IMG/VR virus record: IMGVR_UViG_3300032607_000575
Span: 1-30,755 of that record
Strand: one strand, 5' to 3'
Origin: a virus
DNA length: 30,755 nt
The translations under genes and the position numbers were made by a program. The notes beneath the pieces are model-generated. The model did no database searches and was not told the DNA's origin. It worked only from the letters and a program-made list of their open reading frames with translations. Shown in pieces: positions 30,343 to 30,755 of the stretch (the first letter of the stretch is position 1; each line of letters begins with the position of its first letter).

Positions 30343-30549
30343 ATGACACCAAAAGAAAAAGCAGAAGAATTGGTACATAGATTTGATATAATGCAAACTT
30401 ATATTAAAGAATTTACTTTTGAAGATGCCAAACAATGTGCATCAATTGCAGTAGATGAGATAAAAGAATTTATGTCTCTTATGGTTCATAGTAAACAAGC
30501 TTATGATTATTGGGATGAAGTTAAAACAGAAATATATAATTTAAACTAA
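30343..30549 (+). CDS. Small helical phage protein, paralog 1
   Basis: The 68-residue protein reads MTPKEKAEELVHRFDIM, then EDAKQCASIAVDEIKEFM and YDYWDEVKTEIYNLN. This MTPKEKAEELV...AKQCA..AVDEI...YW.EVK pattern is common in small proteins of Bacteroidota phages, with no known role. The next gene is a divergent copy, and even the leader (AATAAGACAATGACACCA) is the same. Confidence 0.75.
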   Translation: MTPKEKAEELVHRFDIMQTYIKEFTFEDAKQCASIAVDEIKEFMSLMVHSKQAYDYWDEVKTEIYNLN

Positions 30550-30556
30550 TAAGACA

Positions 30557-30755
30557 ATGACACCAGAATCAAAAGCACTACAATTATTAGACCGATTTAC
30601 ATTTTATTTTACAAATGATTTAGATCAGGCTAAAGAAGCTGCGCTAATGTGCGTATACCAAATCATAGATTATTTAATTGATCAAGAAATAAATTATGAG
30701 TATTGGCAAGACGTAAGAATGATTTTATTTTATATGGGTACAGTTGAATTGGAAG
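30557..30755 (+). CDS. Small helical phage protein, paralog 2 (runs off window)
   Basis: The frame begins MTPESKALQLLDRF, then LDQAKEAALMCVYQIIDYLI and YEYWQDVRMILFY, and is still open at the window end. It aligns with the gene before it over about 60 residues. Paralog 1 stops shortly after its YWDEVK motif, but this one continues with MGTVELE. If the window is circular, the frame continues in phase into the membrane segment at base 3 and stops at 155, giving a fusion of this domain with a transmembrane tail. Confidence 0.65.
   Translation, partial: MTPESKALQLLDRFTFYFTNDLDQAKEAALMCVYQIIDYLIDQEINYEYWQDVRMILFYMGTVELE

Noticed and set aside
1-30755. tRNA genes, integrase, repressor or attachment sites
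   Set aside because: I looked for cloverleaf-like segments in the gaps and for integrase or repressor motifs in the proteins and found none; the gaps are too short for most of these.

Overview
The window is a compact, AT-rich phage genome segment, or a nearly whole small phage or prophage genome. The likely host is a member of the Bacteroidota. Every convincing gene lies on the + strand, mostly with ATGA or TAATG overlaps. Three things point to a Bacteroidota host: the base composition, 5' leaders without clear Shine-Dalgarno sequences, and a recurrent TAnnTTTG (-7 type) promoter element in the few intergenic gaps. The structural genes are those of a siphovirus with an HK97-fold capsid and a long non-contractile tail: terminase, HK97-type portal, protease and capsid, gp6/gp16/gp10-like connectors, tail tube, frameshifted tail chaperones and tape measure.

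Layout. 1-1361 holds a membrane protein cut by the window edge, a VRR-NUC endonuclease and hypothetical genes. 1452-2411 holds a DUF3310 protein, two microproteins and a ParB-like N-terminal-domain protein. 2408-9044 is the packaging and head module: small and large terminase, portal, minor head (MuF) protein, prohead protease and major capsid protein. 9128-11316 encodes two small proteins and the head-tail joining proteins. 11319-12595 is a lysis cassette: a membrane-anchored coiled-coil protein, a GH24 endolysin and a spanin-like lipoprotein. 12624-16577 is one large tail-fibre gene. 16630-23580 is the tail module with two paralogous tail-tube proteins, chaperones with a canonical A AAA AAC -1 frameshift site, the tape measure and a large tail-tip protein. 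23765-24763 is an isolated metallophosphoesterase with its own promoter and flanking terminators. 24953-30755 is the early/replication side: small proteins, an ERF recombinase, an SSB with an acidic tail, a winged-helix replication-type protein and more small genes. No gap reaches 300 bases; the largest (23581-23764 and 24764-24952) hold terminators and promoters.

The most interesting feature is the minor head protein (5339-6910). An SPP1 gp7/MuF domain is fused to a C-terminal HEFGH zinc-metallopeptidase-like domain, followed directly by a 65-residue orphan gene. By hand count, GC falls from about 42% (5701-6300) to about 25% (6301-6900) across the domain boundary and stays near 26% in the next gene. 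This looks like an acquired MuF polymorphic toxin with a candidate immunity protein inside the head operon. Other notable points are a structured leader or small RNA at about 28179-28271 with two mutually exclusive pairings, a candidate unimolecular spanin, and a series of short-leader promoters. The first and last reading frames join in frame if the window is circularised. No integrase, repressor, DNA polymerase, helicase, tRNA or CRISPR array was recognised.
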